From Doryteuthis pealeii (taxonomy: Eukaryota; Mollusca; Cephalopoda; Myopsida; Loliginidae), in NCBI GenBank assembly GCA_023376005.1, contig CM042145.1, positions 13,429,073 to 13,493,072 of the forward strand: a stretch of 64,000 nucleotides of DNA, written 5' to 3'. How positions within the stretch are numbered: position 1 is the first letter of the stretch; each line of letters begins with the position of its first letter. The notes beneath the pieces were generated by a model. That model saw only the letters and a list, made by a program, of their open reading frames with translations, was not told the origin of the DNA and ran no database searches. A program made the position numbers and the translations under genes. Of the stretch, positions 46,565 through 60,632 are shown piece by piece.

Positions 46565-46793
46565 ATCAGTCGGATTGAATATATTCACTCAAAAAATTTC
46601 ATCCATCGAGATGTGAAACCCGATAACTTTCTTATGGGATTAGGCAAAAAAGGAAATTTAGTTTATATTATTGACTTTGGACTTGCAAAAAAGTACAGAG
46701 ATGCAAGGACACATCAACATATTCCTTATCGAGAAAATAAAAATCTTACTGGGACTGCAAGATATGCTAGTATAAACACACATCTAGGAATAG
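46565..46793 (+). CDS. CSNK1D/E: Casein kinase 1 delta/epsilon, coding exon 4 (catalytic and activation loops, residues 112-188)
   Basis: 229 nt, phase 0 to phase 1. The acceptor is TTTTCCAG and the donor GAATAG/GTGAGT. It encodes [40 protein letters not shown] and [20 protein letters not shown], then [16 protein letters not shown]. Catalytic residues are intact: HRDVKPDN with the proton-acceptor Asp and catalytic Lys, and the metal-binding DFG in [12 protein letters not shown]. The family's SIN motif replaces the usual APE ([12 protein letters not shown]), a feature diagnostic of CK1. The kinase is therefore expected to be active. Confidence 0.98.
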
Positions 46794-47767
46794 GTGAGTA
46801 ACATTTTCCTTTCTTTCTCTGTTTTGTTTGTTTGCTTAAAGAAAATTGTATATTAATGTTTAAATGAATGAATCAAAACTTTTCTTTTTAGTCGGTGTAT
46901 TTGTATTACATAGAATTTTTGGCGTATTTATGCACACATTCCTTGAGGAAGAATTGGTTTCATTTTTATTTTTAAATGTTTTACTTGCCTCTCATTAATG
47001 GGCAGGTGAAAGCACTTTTCTAGAAGCTACGGAAATTGAATTGCCATTATTTAATAGGTCCTTGGTGATTAGTGTATGTTAGGAAAAGTTACAAAGAAAT
47101 GTGTTAAAGAGTAACTCCCTCTATATACAAGAGTATATTGACCTAATGATAGTTTTGGATTGCAAAGGAGACAAGGAAAGATGATTTATGACTGATAACA
47201 GGACACATTTTATAGCTTTAACAGTACTATAAAGCAAGATTTTAACTTTTGCAATGGAATTTTTCTTGAACTTTACAATAGAACTTTGGTTTGGTGTAGT
47301 AACTGTGTTAAAATAACTTATAAAAAAGAATCTTGATTGTCAGAGCTAATTTACTTTTTATATAAATGTAATTACCTATAAATCCTAGCAAAAAAATTTT
47401 TAAGCAAAGCTAAAATTAAGTATTTTTTGGTCCATTTTTAAATTTTTTTTACTTGGTTATCATCTTTGTGCATTTTGAGTCATTAAAAGAATCTATTCAC
47501 TATTTGCCGAGTGTAACTAATGAAAGAATAATTATTAAACTAGCGGGACCTGTGTATATACCACAGTATAATAATTTAATTATTACAACATTTGATCTGT
47601 TTACTTAAGAGCTTTTGCAATATAGTTCAGTATGTAAAAAGTATAATAGTCTTGATTTAACTCTCGCACACCCTGTTGTTTTTTTTGTTTTTTCTTCTTC
47701 TTTCCTTTCTTCTTTTCATCATGTTCAATTGAAACAGATTAGCGTTATTTTCCTCACGCTCCCCCTA

Positions 47768-47808
<41 letters not shown>

Positions 47809-49980
47809 CTGTATTGCATGTCCTTTTCCTGCCCTTTCTTTCTTTCTAATAAAAACGGAATGGTCCATTATTTACCTGAAGTAACTCGTAAGAAATAGGA
47901 ATTTGGTGGATAAGCGACACCAGATAATGAAGATTTAAATTTTTGCATTTCTTCTTGGACGATTTCATTTTTAACCAGAGGGTATGGAAAGATGATAATG
48001 CTCGGAAGATTAAGGAACAAGAGTATTAATATTGAAGGATTTGAAGATATGTTACTTGTTTTTAACTTTGATTTTTAAATCTTACCTCTGTAGTTTTAAA
48101 AGAATCTCTTCATTAATAAAAAGGTCAATATGTCTATGATAATATATATTTATTACTGGTTTATACAAAGTGATTATCTCGGTAAGAGATTAATTCTGAT
48201 TAACTGGAATATAATTGGGTTTCCAATTTAAAAATCACCTTTTTGGTAAAATTCTCTTATTTATGGCTCCTTATGAATTGGTTTGTATTTATCTGATCCT
48301 TTTCAAGAAGGATTTGTTGGTGTGAGTGGATTGTTTGACACTCACTTTTATAAATTCAGGCTGGATCCTGAATTCTAAGCTAACTTTCTGAATTAATTAG
48401 AATAGATCCGTAGGTAGAGAGACATCTAAAACTTTTCTATCTTTTATAATTATGCAGATTAATCCTCCTATGTGCTAGATACTAGAGATGGTCACTATTG
48501 ATAGCACATGTACTAACTCTTCCTCCTCATATGATTTACACATTTGCATTCTTTCATTAAAAATCAATATTTTTTTGTAGATATTTCAATCATTCTATTG
48601 TAGGAATGTAGAGCAGGTCATTGTGCTCTCTTTCTTACACTGTAATTTTGTTTATATCTTATGCTGTAAGAATTGAAGAAAATGTGTGTAGGCATGTAGT
48701 ATTTGGCAGGAAGAAAACATGCTAAATAAGATAATAAATTTTACTTTGTTTAATTTCAAATCCTTCTTGTAAATCTGGCAACAAACTTTTGATTTAATAT
48801 CACTTTTATTTCTTTATAAGAAAATTAATCTGAAATATTTTATCTACACTTTTGTGCATAGAATGTGAAAAATCACTTTAAAATCAATTATATTTTTGTT
48901 ATTAGTTGGATATTGATCCTGTTCTTAAAAAGAGAAATCTAGACATTATTTCTATTTAAAAATTTGTCAATTAAAGGCAACAGCTTTTTTTATTTTTTTT
49001 TTTTTTTATTTATTTATTTATTTATTTTTTTTTTAACCATTTATAATTTTAGTTAATCCTCATATTTCTTCCTAAAATAAATGCTTGTTACTAAGTAAAT
49101 CAATGATATTTCATATAAATAATAGGAATGGTTATATAATAAAATGTATTGATTGAAATTTTCTTACCAATCATCCTCAGTTCCTATTTGGTAGCCATGA
49201 CCTAATAATTTAGAATCTTTTTCCTCCCATGTATTCTCCTTTGAACAGATTTCTTTATTAGCTCTTATCATATTTTATGTGGCATATAATTAGTAACTAA
49301 TGTAAATATTAAAGTTTTCTTTGCTCTGTTTTATTATGCATTTTTGTAAAGGTAAATTGCATCATAAACAGTAAAATTGTCTTTTTAACCCAATAGGTAT
49401 CATCATCTCATTACTATAAATTGCTATATTTATATTTTGTATCCTGCCCATGTCCCATAAATAGTACATAATTTTTTGTACATATAATAAAAATTGTATA
49501 CATTAATTTTAGAAAGGTCCCTGGTTAATTATTAAAGAATAATTACCTTTAATAATTCAGGGGGATATCGAGTTAAATTATAAAAAAACAATAATTCAAA
49601 TATATTGAAAATGTATTAAGTTTTTAACAGTTTGGTGTATCTGGTTGTTAACTACTTAGATGTCAAGATTTTTATGTTATGTTTTTATTTAGAAAAAACA
49701 AAAGATCCCTACATGCAAATTGTTAAAATGAATTATTGTCATAATCAAATGACAAGGTGAATTTAAACTAAAAATAAAAGCTATAGAAATTTTCCTTTTT
49801 GAAAGTAAAAGGTACACTCCGTTTTTTAATATTTCCGGAACATAGTGTACAAATCTAACTTTGAACTTAAACAGGGTGAAATCATATTTATTAGAGTTTT
49901 AAGAGAAGATGTGCGCACAACAGTTTTTTTGTCTTTCCATGTGGCATATACACATTGAGAATATTTGGTGATCCAACTTA
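46794..49980 (+). other. CK1 intron 4, 5' part
   Basis: AT-rich. Holds a 49-T run (47770-47818) and a Helitron-like 3' end at 47540 (minus strand): hairpin CTGTG-GTATATA-CACAG, six bases, CTAG/T. Its partner 5' end was not found. Nothing else is visible. Confidence 0.5.
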
Positions 49981-50466
49981 AAAGCCGCCCTGTCGGCTGG
50001 GGGTGTTAGAATGCACCGATTGCACATCTGCAGAGGGGTAAGACTCCTCCAATGGGGCCACCTGTTGGCTGTGGGTGGCGACCCATGATGCTTAAGGATA
50101 GAACCCAGGTTGATGATCAGTTCATGACTTGCAATACTCCACTTTGGCCCTATCTTGGGCTAGATGGGCAGTCGGAGAGGGCCCCTCCGATCAATCGGCT
50201 GGTCACGTCAAGCCCTAGCACCTATATGATTTTCCCAACCCTATTGCCCTTCTGGCAAGCCCCAACCCCTTTTTATCATATGGGTGCTAGAAGGCGGTGG
50301 CTGAGGGTCTTCCTGTCCTGGGAATGACATTAAACTCTATCTGATGGTGAGGTTCCAGTTTTGGAGGTTTGGGGAATGTGGAGCACCCCTTCATCACCAT
50401 TGTTCCCTGGTCCACTCTGACCCGGAGTGGTAGTACCTGTTAGGGTCCCATCTATGGGTTAAATAG
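49981..50466 (+). mobile_element. LR1, best preserved copy
   Basis: 486 bp, GC-rich against its intron. Starts AAAGCCGCCCTGTCGGCTGG. Contains CCTCCAATGGGGCCACCTG, CAAGCCCTAGCACCTATATG and AGGCGGTGGCTGAGGG, and ends GTCCCATCTATGGGTTAAAT. The open frame of 91 codons has no family similarity I recognise. I see no tRNA, 5S or 7SL head and no terminal inverted repeats. It may be a LINE 3' end or an unusual SINE. Confidence 0.8.
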
Positions 50467-50531
50467 AAAAATGTATTTATAAAAAAAATTGTATTATCCA
50501 TTAAGAATTGATTTATTTCAAAACTTTATCA

Positions 50532-50584
50532 GCATTAAATGACCCACTGAGGTTGATATGCCAAACCAAACCAAACCAAACCAA
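50532..50584 (+). mobile_element. Tail fragment shared with the 5S-derived SINE
   Basis: GCATTAAATGACCCACTGAG, then GTTGATATGCC, then four AAACC units. It matches the 3' tail at 28318-28373. It is probably the 3' end of a truncated SINE or its partner LINE. Confidence 0.7.
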
Positions 50585-51049
50585 CTTATAAGACAGTGAC
50601 ATATGTAATTGGCCATTCTACTAATTAAAACATTTTTTCTATCAGTCTCTGCTATGCACAAAACTACTAATAGTAGTAATTATAAGTATAGGTAAGACTG
50701 GAGCCAAATTGAATCTTTATGCATGTGAAAAAAGATCAAGACTTTGACCCTAAAAATGTTTGTTTCTACCAGTTTTGAAAAAAAAAAAAAAATTAGTTTT
50801 AATGTGGATTATTAAAAATAATTTTTGCTTAATTTTTTAAATTTTATTTTCTTACTTAAATTTTACAATGCATAAAGATTTTTAAAAACATACAACATTT
50901 AAAAGAAATATAAAAAGTGAGCAGTTAGATGTTTATTTTATTTTATTTTATTTTTTTTCCAAATATGTCTTCATATTCTTAAATAATGAAATATTTAGAT
51001 TATGCAATTTATTAGGCTTTAAGAGGAGTGTTCAATTTTGCAATGTCAT

Positions 51050-51205
51050 CTTCATATTAAAATGGCACCCTGACTTTGTGTCTGGTGTCAGATTTAGCAT
51101 TCTCTTTCAAATAAACCCCATTTTGCCTATGCAATTGTAATTTCTGAAAGTTAATGCTAAAATCTGACACCAGAATCAGTTAAGGACCATTTTACCATGA
51201 ATGTA
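51050..51205. mobile_element. Small foldback element in intron 4
   Basis: CTGGTGTCAGATTTAGCATT (51082-51101) pairs with AATGCTAAAATCTGACACC (51153-51171) with one extra base. Pairing extends weakly outward on both sides. It has no coding content. Confidence 0.55.
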
Positions 51206-51576
51206 TATTGCAAATTAAACCACCTTTACATAACTTAATAAAATAACTTTAAAATTTTTCTTTTGGTTTTTTAAATTTTTTATTTATTTTTTAATTTTTA
51301 AAATTTTTTAATACATATTGTGAATTTAACGAAGTAATGATGATGGTGTGGAGAATGAGGAGGATCATTTTTTGGGGGTGGGTGGGGTCAGCAATAAAAA
51401 GTTTTGGAGACTTGGGGTGCTTTTTCTAAAATATCACCTTTCAAGAACTTTCAAATAATATTTCTATTTATATATTCATAACATTAATTTATTATTATCA
51501 ATCAAAACAATTTTTATTTTCTTTAGATAAAATGTTTGCTGTTTTTATTTTTTGCATAAACTCAAAAAATAAATCC

Positions 51577-51826
51577 TTAACTCTTTGCCTACCAAATTTC
51601 CCTCATGGCTATACCAAATTTTTCTTGGTACTTTTTACCTGTATGGTGGGATATTTCAAAGTTCACTATCTATTCACCTCAGAACTCATTCTATTCAAAT
51701 ACAGTCCTATTATTATTGTAATTTGAGTCCTTCTGCTCAATTGAAATGAACTAACCATCAGTTTTTCTAGGTAGGATTACAAGGGTGAGAAAGCTGCTGT
51801 GAGCAGTTTAAAGTAGGCATAGTTAA
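51577..51826 (+). mobile_element. piggyBac-like MITE in intron 4
   Basis: Bounded by TTAA on both sides (51577-51580, 51823-51826). Imperfect inverted ends are TTAACTCTTTGCCTACC and, complemented, TTAACTATGCCTAC. It is 250 bp, without transposase. A diverged copy lies at 6173-6404. TTAA targets and short ends fit piggyBac. Confidence 0.6.
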
Positions 51827-52745
51827 CTGTTACATATGCAAAAAAGAAAAGAACACTAAGTATTTACATTTTTATAAACATAAGTACCTGGGGAAATTTT
51901 TAATTAAATATTTTGTTTGAGATAAAGAAAATATGCCCTAGATAAAAAGTGCAATGAAGCTGTTTGGAAAGTTTAGAGTTTGTTTATTTATCTTATTTTA
52001 TTCAATAACATTTAGCCACAAGAAAAAGGAAAAAAAATTCTCATAGAAATTTTATTTTGATTTTTTTTTTAAGGTTTTAGATGCTACATCTTTTAAAAAT
52101 CCTTTTTGCTTCAATTTTAAAAAAAAAATTCTATAATTCATAAAAATATTGAAAAACATTACATAAAAAAACTTTTAGATAATATTTATATTTTGTTTTT
52201 ATTTAATTTATTTGGCACTTTCCACATATTGTCTCATTTATATTTAATTATAAAATTATAATTTAAAAAAAAAAGTACATTTGCTTCCCTTTAAATCAGA
52301 AATGAGGTCATTTCCAAATTTAATACAAAAATAATTCTATCTGAATAAGTAAGCAATTTTATTATAGAAGCTATCTACAAAATCATTGCTTATTTATAAA
52401 ACTCACAAAAGACAAGATTAAAACTGATTATTTTTGACAATTTTATTTAAAGAAAATGTACTCATGATCTCTCTAAATTGATGATAAAGTGAGAAGTATG
52501 TGTTTTATCCAAAAAAAACAAAAAAAAAAAATGACCTCTTGTCCCATAATTATTGTTACATATACTTATGAATTGTATATACTAAATGTAAAAACTATTC
52601 TGGAGCAGTGGTAGTATAATTTACTATTGGTAATAGTTTATACAGATGCTTAACTTTTTTTTTCTTTTAAACACCAAGTGTATTTTGTATTTTCTGTTAC
52701 TTCACTTGAGAAGTGCATTTTGCATCTGTTATTTTTATTTGTAAA

Positions 52746-52802
<57 letters not shown>

Positions 52803-53327
52803 CTCTTGTGAAACTGATTTTAAATCCTACAATTAATGACTCAATTTTCATTTCTTTCTTTATTGTTCTTTATTCTTTACATATTCTTTTCTTAGTCCCA
52901 TAAGTTTTTATTTTAATTATTTCAGTCTTAATTGTATAAGCAATTTATATAAAGCAACCAACTATAAACTATTGTATTCAGTATAAACTGATGTTAATTG
53001 AAACAATTTTGTCATCAGTGTTTGATGTATTAAATTTCCTCTCTTTGTCTTATCCTTTGTTTTTTTTAATACAAATTATTCTTGTGTCTCATGGTAATTA
53101 AACTATTTGCACAGATAATTAAATTTGCAATTGTCCAAGGCATTTTCACAACTTTTAATTGAATTTATGGTGATGAGTTGCATAGTCTAACATCAGACAG
53201 CATATTGACAATATAATTTTTTATAGACAAAATCAAATAGAAATTAATTACTTTTACATGGGTGTAGAGGCTATGAATTTGTAAATGATTTTAGATACAT
53301 TTTCACACATTAACAAATTAAATATAT

Positions 53328-53358
<31 letters not shown>

Positions 53359-56300
53359 GTTTATTCCAATCAAAAGGAAAGTATAAAACACTGTTATCCA
53401 AAAACTTATGTTTTTGTTGCTGGTTTTACCTTTAAAAAAAAATTAATAATTTCTATGGCTATTGAACTAATAGAATTTTTACTTGTGAAGTTTACTAATA
53501 AAACTTTTCTTTACAATAGATAGTAGATACATTTGTTTTAATGTAAATTTCTTTTTCTTTTTTCTTTTTCTTTATCTAAAAAGGAAATAATTGTTTATGA
53601 AACTTTTGAAACTTAGTTTAGAGTAATTAAATTTTCAACTTGGCAATATATTTTGGTTATATATTTAATCTAAATTGATAGGAACTCTTTAATTCTTTGA
53701 AGCTTTCATATTCATAATCACATTTGTTACAAAAGTTCAAAGCTGAATCCAACATTTGAGAGATATTGATGGTTTTATCAAATTTATACTTTATAATTTT
53801 AATTTTTTCTTATTAATACCACTATCATTTTAATATTCTTATTACAATCACAGAAACCTTATCTTCAGCTTGACAACTACTAAAAAATGGACCTATGAAC
53901 AGTGGTTTTTATTTATTTTGGATAATGAAAATGTATGCCTAAACAATCAAGTTATTCTGTTTTTTAATTATATTTAAACTACTATTTTTTTAATTTTTTT
54001 TTTATTTATTTATGTTTTTATCGTTTACAAATATGGCATTCATTCTTTGTACTTTAATAATATAATTAGTTTTTAAGAGTGAATTAATATAAATAATAAT
54101 CTTATTTTTGAATGATTTTTATTTTTATTCTTTAGATAATTGTTTACAAAAGATTATATTTTAATATTTATTGAAAACTAATTACTAAGGCAGTTTTATA
54201 AACTGTTCAAATTTTAATTTGTATCCTCATAATTGAAGATGTGTTTTAGGCATTTGGAAGTTTTCCCATGGAACTTTCTACTTGATTTTTTGAAAAGATG
54301 ATTGGGTGTAGGCAGTGATTTATCTTTGGTATATTTGGAGGACTAAAACTATTTTAAAAAACTTATTGAAATAATCAAACAACCCATTATTCATTTAAAG
54401 GAAGTCAAGTGTAATAAAGAAAAAGAAAAAGAAAACCAGTTCATGATGTGATTTGATGATAAAATGACTTTGTTGTTGGCAGTGTACATTTTAAAAAACA
54501 AAATCAATTTAAGAACAAATGTTTGCAAAATATTATTTTCTAAAAGATATTTAGAATTTTGCATTAGGTTTTTCTTTTCTTTTCCTAAATTTGATTGTAT
54601 AAATGTCATAGAAAATATTTAACAGTAGATTGCTCCCTCTCCTAAAATTTTAACAGTAAAATAATGTGAAAAGGATAAAGAAATTTATCAAATATCCTGT
54701 ATTGTTTCTTCTATTTAAGATTTATTTGTATTTAATGCACACACATTTGTATAGTGAGTAGTGTGTGGGAATTTCTTCTTTTTGTCATGTCAGTATTCTG
54801 TTTGATATGCAACTCCAAATAGGTTTTTATGATATGCAACTCAAATAGGATTTGTTTCTTTTGGTTGGCTTAAGATTTATGTAAATTTTATGACAAGTAG
54901 ATAACACTTGTTTCATTTGATGGGAATTTCTTTTTTAATCAATTTCTCTCAACACTTAATAATTGCATAAGAGTAATTTTATCTTCTGTTTGTAGTTCTT
55001 GTGAGAAAAATTTGAATCTTCCTGAATTTAATATTTTTTTTCTCATGGTTGGAGATTTCATAAAATCTCAAATGTGTTTGTTTCACAAAATTTGTAATTT
55101 ATCTATTGTCTATTTCCCATTGATTTGTTTTTGGATATCTGAATCAGAATTGTTATAATTTTTAGTTCTTACACTTCCTTTTCTTTGTTTTTATTTTTTA
55201 ACATTTTCTCATAAGGCTCTCGGTATATAAATATTTTTATTGAATATCAGGATGCTAAAATGTTTCCAAACTAATTATTTTACCTTTGTTTACCTTGTGT
55301 GTATGTGCATTTTCCATAATCTATTAAGTAATCGGTAACATTCTAAGAATTTCTTTGTGGCATCTGTCAGGGCATTGGGGGTTACTTCTTGGTACTCCTA
55401 TTCTATATAAGTAACGTGTGACAAGCTGTACTGGGTTATAGAGTACCAGCAGCAAGGAAAGCTCCCTGGCCTGGTCTGGCCTTAAATTGTCAGTTAAAAA
55501 CTATATATTTGATGTAATACTTTCTCTCATAACTTTTTGAAGATATTTTTCAGAATTATTTCACATTTATGCCACATTTTGATAACATAGAAACGAGTAG
55601 GATTAGTTATTAAATCCAAAAATTTGGGTGTAATGAAATAAGGTTACAAATTTAAATGCTTAATGCTTGACTGATAAAATAAGAGTATAGTGTTCAGTTG
55701 CAGAACAGGGTAATTTAAACATAATTATGGCAATGGATAGTATAATTATTAAATGTACATTTTAAAAAATATATAGTAATGAATAATACTAAGTAGAATT
55801 AAAAAATCCTCTTCATGAAAATTAACATAAATTCAAATTTATTTAAATTACAATTTTGCCAGTTCATGTATATTTATTGTAAACTTTTAGTTGACAAAAT
55901 GAAAAATCCTTAGTAAGCAACTCTACACTCTCCAATGATGAATGGTATGCTCTTATTTTGATTACTTTATTTTTAGTCTATAAAACTTTAATATCCTGTC
56001 TCATAATATTCCTTATTCCTATTTTGTAGAGATTTTTTTCTTTTTTTTCTTTCTTTTCAATATGAAATGGTTCTTTTAATGCATTTAAAAACTAACTACT
56101 CAGTTCAGTTTATATTTGAACAATATTTTTCTATTACTTTTTGATTTGTAGTTTTATAATAAAGGCAGTTTTTTTTTGGTTTTTTTCCTAAGGTAAATTT
56201 GAAAAACAAAAGTTGATGAATGAAATATTTTGACTAGATAACTTGTATTAAAAGAAATATATTTTTTCTCCTTTCAATAAAATAGAAAAAATCAATATTA

Positions 56301-57540
56301 TTAACTAAGGTAGCTAAATTACTAAAATATCAAATGAGACACCTAATATCAATTTGTTTTAATCCTAACCTTAGTTTAAATGGCAATATTAAATTTATAA
56401 CACTAACAATCAGATATATTATGCTATTTTATTTTCATAATTTGGTGAAACTTACTTGATAAGCTTTCTTTTGAAGAAAGGAAAATGAGTTGAAAATTTT
56501 AATTAATCAAAATATTCCAAACCTACTTTTGATTTGGTTCATTTGATTATAAGGACAAACATAGTATTATTAATTTATCAAAATTTGTGTTACTTTTTTC
56601 TTTCTCTAAATTGGAACTAAAAACTGAATTTTTACTTTTCTTGTTTCTTCAGTGTTTAATAAGGAGTTTATAGCATATTTGGGGTGGATTTTAGTTATAT
56701 TTGCTTAAAATAACAAAAAATTGTTTTTTATACATATGTCTGCAAATTCAATTTTTATATTTGAATAACACTAGATATAATGACTTGTGTGGAAACAATT
56801 GTATATTAATGGATTTTAGATCTTAATTATATAGCAATTGATTTTTTTTTTTCATGTTAAAATTAATCATATTTATCAGTTACCATACAATCCACTTTAG
56901 TTTTGATTAAATGTCTATGTACCTTTTTTAAAGAATTAAAGCATACAACACAAATTGTAAGACTGAAAAGTATAGAAGTAAAACTTGAATGTATACAAAA
57001 AATAACTTGTAAGCTTCCATCAATAAAATGATGACCTTTTACTTTCCAGATATTTTTGCCATTTATTTATATATTAGATGTACTATAATAATTTATCATG
57101 GATAGCATTATTTCAATGTCCAGGGTGGATATAAAACATCAACTAAATTACTTTCATTAGTTTTTTTTTTATTTTTTATTTATTTTTTTTATATGAACAG
57201 TAATGAAAATGAAGTGCTGTAAAAAGTTGGAGTCTCATTCATAAAAGGCAAAATGAAAGAGATAAAATTTGATGTGACTTAATACTAACATTATATGGGA
57301 AACCAAACAGTCTTAGACAATGCTACTTTTTGTTACTTACAGATCAGTCTCAAGGGAATGTAATGAAACCACTTAAAAGTGGGAATACAATCATTAATAA
57401 ATGTAGTCTTATATCAAAATATAGTGCCTTTTCCTAAACTGCTTTGACTATTACATTTCTATAAGATACCACTGACAAAAATGGAGCAAATAGCACAAAT
57501 CTGAGGAAATGGCTGTGCAAAATCAAAACTAAGACTACTG
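51827..57540 (+). other. CK1 intron 4, central part
   Basis: Very AT-rich. A TA run (52749-52800) and a 28-T run (53331-53358) are the main landmarks. A slightly GC-richer patch near 55365-55490 resembles the right part of the 18446-18910 insertion. No gene is seen. Confidence 0.5.
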
Positions 57541-57549
57541 TAAACATAC

Positions 57550-57715
57550 TTATATGTATTTATGAGATGAGGCTTGATGTGAATAATTTTGATATATCGG
57601 ACTGTTGTCCTCATCTTTTACTGTGGCCTGAATGCTGTATTTATGTACAATAAAGATGAGAACAACAGTCTAAAATATCAAAATTCTTCATATTAAGCCT
57701 TATCACATAAATAGT
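57550..57715. mobile_element. Foldback element, family F (diverged)
   Basis: GAGATGAGGCTTGATGTGAA and TATCGGACTGTTGTCCTCAT are mirrored by GATGAGAACAACAGTCTAAA and ATATTAAGCCTTATCACA. The centre contains GTGGCCTGAATGCTGTATTT. Confidence 0.65.
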
Positions 57716-58499
57716 CTAAGTATAGATAAAAAGGATATGAAAACACACAATGTTGTTAAAATGAATATATTTTTATATCATTTTCATTGCTAATATTGAC
57801 AATATTTCGATTTATAAAAAATCATCATCAGAGCATAATGATAATTAGGTCCGTTTTTAGATGTAAATGTTTTGTATTTATATATATAAAGTATAAGTAT
57901 GGACCTGATACGTAAAAAAAATGGAGATAATCTCCAAGATACCTTAATATAATAAACTCTCTTCTAATCTAAGTTCACAATTTTAGCATTTAAAAGATGT
58001 TCTTAAATAGGTTTCCTCTAACTTAGATATAATTTGATTTAATTTTCTTACTTATACTTTAATTTAAATTTTTTTAAATATTATATCTATTTTTATAAAC
58101 ACTAAATATCTGTTCAATCAATAGTTAAATTTAAATTTTCAAACCTATTTACTTTAAAATTTTAATGGCTAGTGTTCATGGAATGGTCTTAATTGGAGGT
58201 AGTAAGATGCTAAACTGCATTTTGGGGCCTTCTCATTTCATATCCCTGGTCAGATTAAAGCAGTTAGGTATGACATTTCGGGGTTTCTTTTTTTTTTTTT
58301 TTTTTTTAATAAGTAACTTCCATTTTATTTTTCTATATCTAATCGCATTTCTGTTAAATAAGTCTGGTGGCATTTATGCTGCTTTGAGTGCCTTGAGTAA
58401 GTGTTAACAATTTGAGCTCCGAAACCACGTTTGAATTCATGGGTAATTGTCTGAAGATAACTTATTTTAAGGTATTTAAAAAAAAAACATCTGAACGAA

Positions 58500-58590
58500 G
58501 CCCAAGGTTACTGTGGCCTGAATGTTGTGTTTATGCACAATAAAGACGAGGACAACAGTCTGAAATATCAAAATTATTTAAACATCTTTT
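58500..58590. mobile_element. Half of a family F foldback element
   Basis: CTGTGGCCTGAATGTTGTGT, then GACGAGGACAACAGTCTGAA and ATATCAAAATTATT. It matches the centre and right arm of the 57550 copy; the left arm is missing. Confidence 0.6.
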
Positions 58591-58961
58591 GTAGATGAAT
58601 ATAAAAACCACCAAAGTATGCATAGATTCACAGATCAGTCTCTATTCATCTTGAAGTTAATATTATAAGAATGTGTAAAACCAAACAAATAGAAGTGGAA
58701 TTGTCTTTTTGGTGTAAGAAATGATCAGTGCCATGATAATTAGAAAAGTTGAATTCAATTTGAAAACATTACAATGGTGATCTAAAAACACTGCAGAGTA
58801 GAAGAATGATAAAGTTTGAAAATAGGTAGTATCTTTCTACAGTTATTGGATTAACAAAATAAAGTGCCTGGACATGGGATAATGTTTAGCAAAAATTTGA
58901 TGGAAATACATTTGTGTAAGATTCATGATAAAGACTTTATTACCTGTGCCTGTAAACTTCA

Positions 58962-60620
58962 AACCATACAAGTTTTCGTCATCATTTTCCTGCAATAAGT
59001 GTGGGGAATATTTAAGATATATCCTCACTGATAGTAAATTGTTGTTGAGAGCATATATACAAGAATGGAACCAAGTGATGAAAGTTCTTTTTAACATTTT
59101 TTTTGTGATATCTCTAATAAGGATCTCTTCAATTTGCCAGTCTGTACAGAATTTTATAAAGGTGAAATTTAAAACAAAAACTTTCAGCCTGAAACATTAA
59201 ATGAATATTGTGCTGCAAGTTGGTTAGTCACATCTAACGTCAAACATGTTATTGTATTTCCAACTAAAATTGCTTTAACAAATGTATCCAGATTTAGTTA
59301 TCTAGTTGGTAAATTTTAAAATAAAATGGTGCTTCTAGTGGCACTAATGATATCTAATAGATCTGTGTGCAAATTGGAAAAATATGAAGATCTAAAATGT
59401 TAATTTAAAGGAATGGCTGTGTAATATATACTTATTGTGGATGTTGGTTATTTATAGCCACATCAAGCTTAAACTATTTGTGATTTTTACAAATGGATAA
59501 CTTGAATAAAAGAAATTATATTGCAAAAATAAGACAATCACTGTATCTGGCCAAGTGTAGTAAGTATATAAGCTACATGATGTAAATCTTTCAATTGACA
59601 AAATCTTGTAGTTTTGAGATACTACTTTGGTTAGTGGTAATTATTTTCCAGCTCCAAACACACGTTTTGTTGTTGGTAGTAGAAATGCAGATGTATTTCA
59701 GTCGTCTATGAATATTTTTTCCTTTTATTAACTTTAGTTTTACATGTATCAGAACTTATAAGAATTTCTCTTTAGATATAAAAGTTTAAAAATATTTTAT
59801 GTATTTATATGAATCTTCTATATTATAATCATTGTTAGATCAATACCATTTGGCTAAAGAGTTGTTGTTTCCTGGAAAATTTCCAAAATGCTTTAGATTA
59901 AATTCTGAAACCTTTTTATCTATTCTATTTGTCTATTCTAAAAAATCAAATTAAATTGTCTCTCAACAATTTACCATCATACTAAATATTAAATAGATAT
60001 TATAATGAAATAACACTGTTTATTGTAGGTATATTTTTTGTCAATTTTAGAGTAAAAATCTTTTCTTCTTTCATTGACTATTTTGATTTGTTAGTGTTTA
60101 CCATTATTTTTTTTTCTATTAATCTAAATGAGGTGATAAGTGTTCAACTGAGATATTGCTTTGTACCACAGTTTTTGTTACTCAACTTACTTTCTTCTTT
60201 TACTGCGTTTGCCTGCCATGTTGATAGGGGGCTTAGAATATGCTGATAGTATCCCNNNNNNNNNNCTACCCTCTGTAGAGGGGTAAGATCTATTCCAAAG
60301 GAGTGGGGTTGATCTGGGTATGACACTACACTGCATTTTGTGGTGAGATTCCAGTTCTAGAGCTTTGGGAGTATGGTCTCATTGCCATTACTCTTAGGTC
60401 CACTCTGTTTGCAAATTATTTATTTTATATAGGAATACTTGGTTTATAACTGCGCAAAAAAAAAACTCTTAAGAAAGTACACAAAAAATATAAATGTACC
60501 CAATTCCTTATCTTCTAGGCATAAAATGACCCTGACAAAAAGATTTTTTAAATTTTTTATTGGGTTTGCATTAGATATTTATAACTCCTTGAATCTTTTT
60601 TCACCTAAAAAGGATTGGCA
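58962..60620 (+). repeat. 1.65-kb tandem duplication, first copy (contains N gap)
   Basis: Runs from AACCATACAAGTTTTCGTCA to CACCTAAAAAGGATTGGCA and repeats at 60633-62264. The copies differ almost only by one- or two-base insertions and deletions. It contains an LR1 3' fragment at about 60270-60412. Confidence 0.9.
60256..60265. other. Assembly gap of 10 N
   Basis: Ten undetermined bases lie between AGTATCCC and CTACCCTCTGTAG. The second copy of the duplication is continuous there (AGTATCCCTCTGTAG), so the real gap is probably zero or an overlap. Confidence 0.98.
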
Positions 60621-60632
60621 TCTCTCTCTCTC

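Noticed and set aside
50052..50327. 91-codon frame in intron 4
   Set aside because: It lies inside repeat LR1 and is not conserved as a frame in the other LR1 copies.
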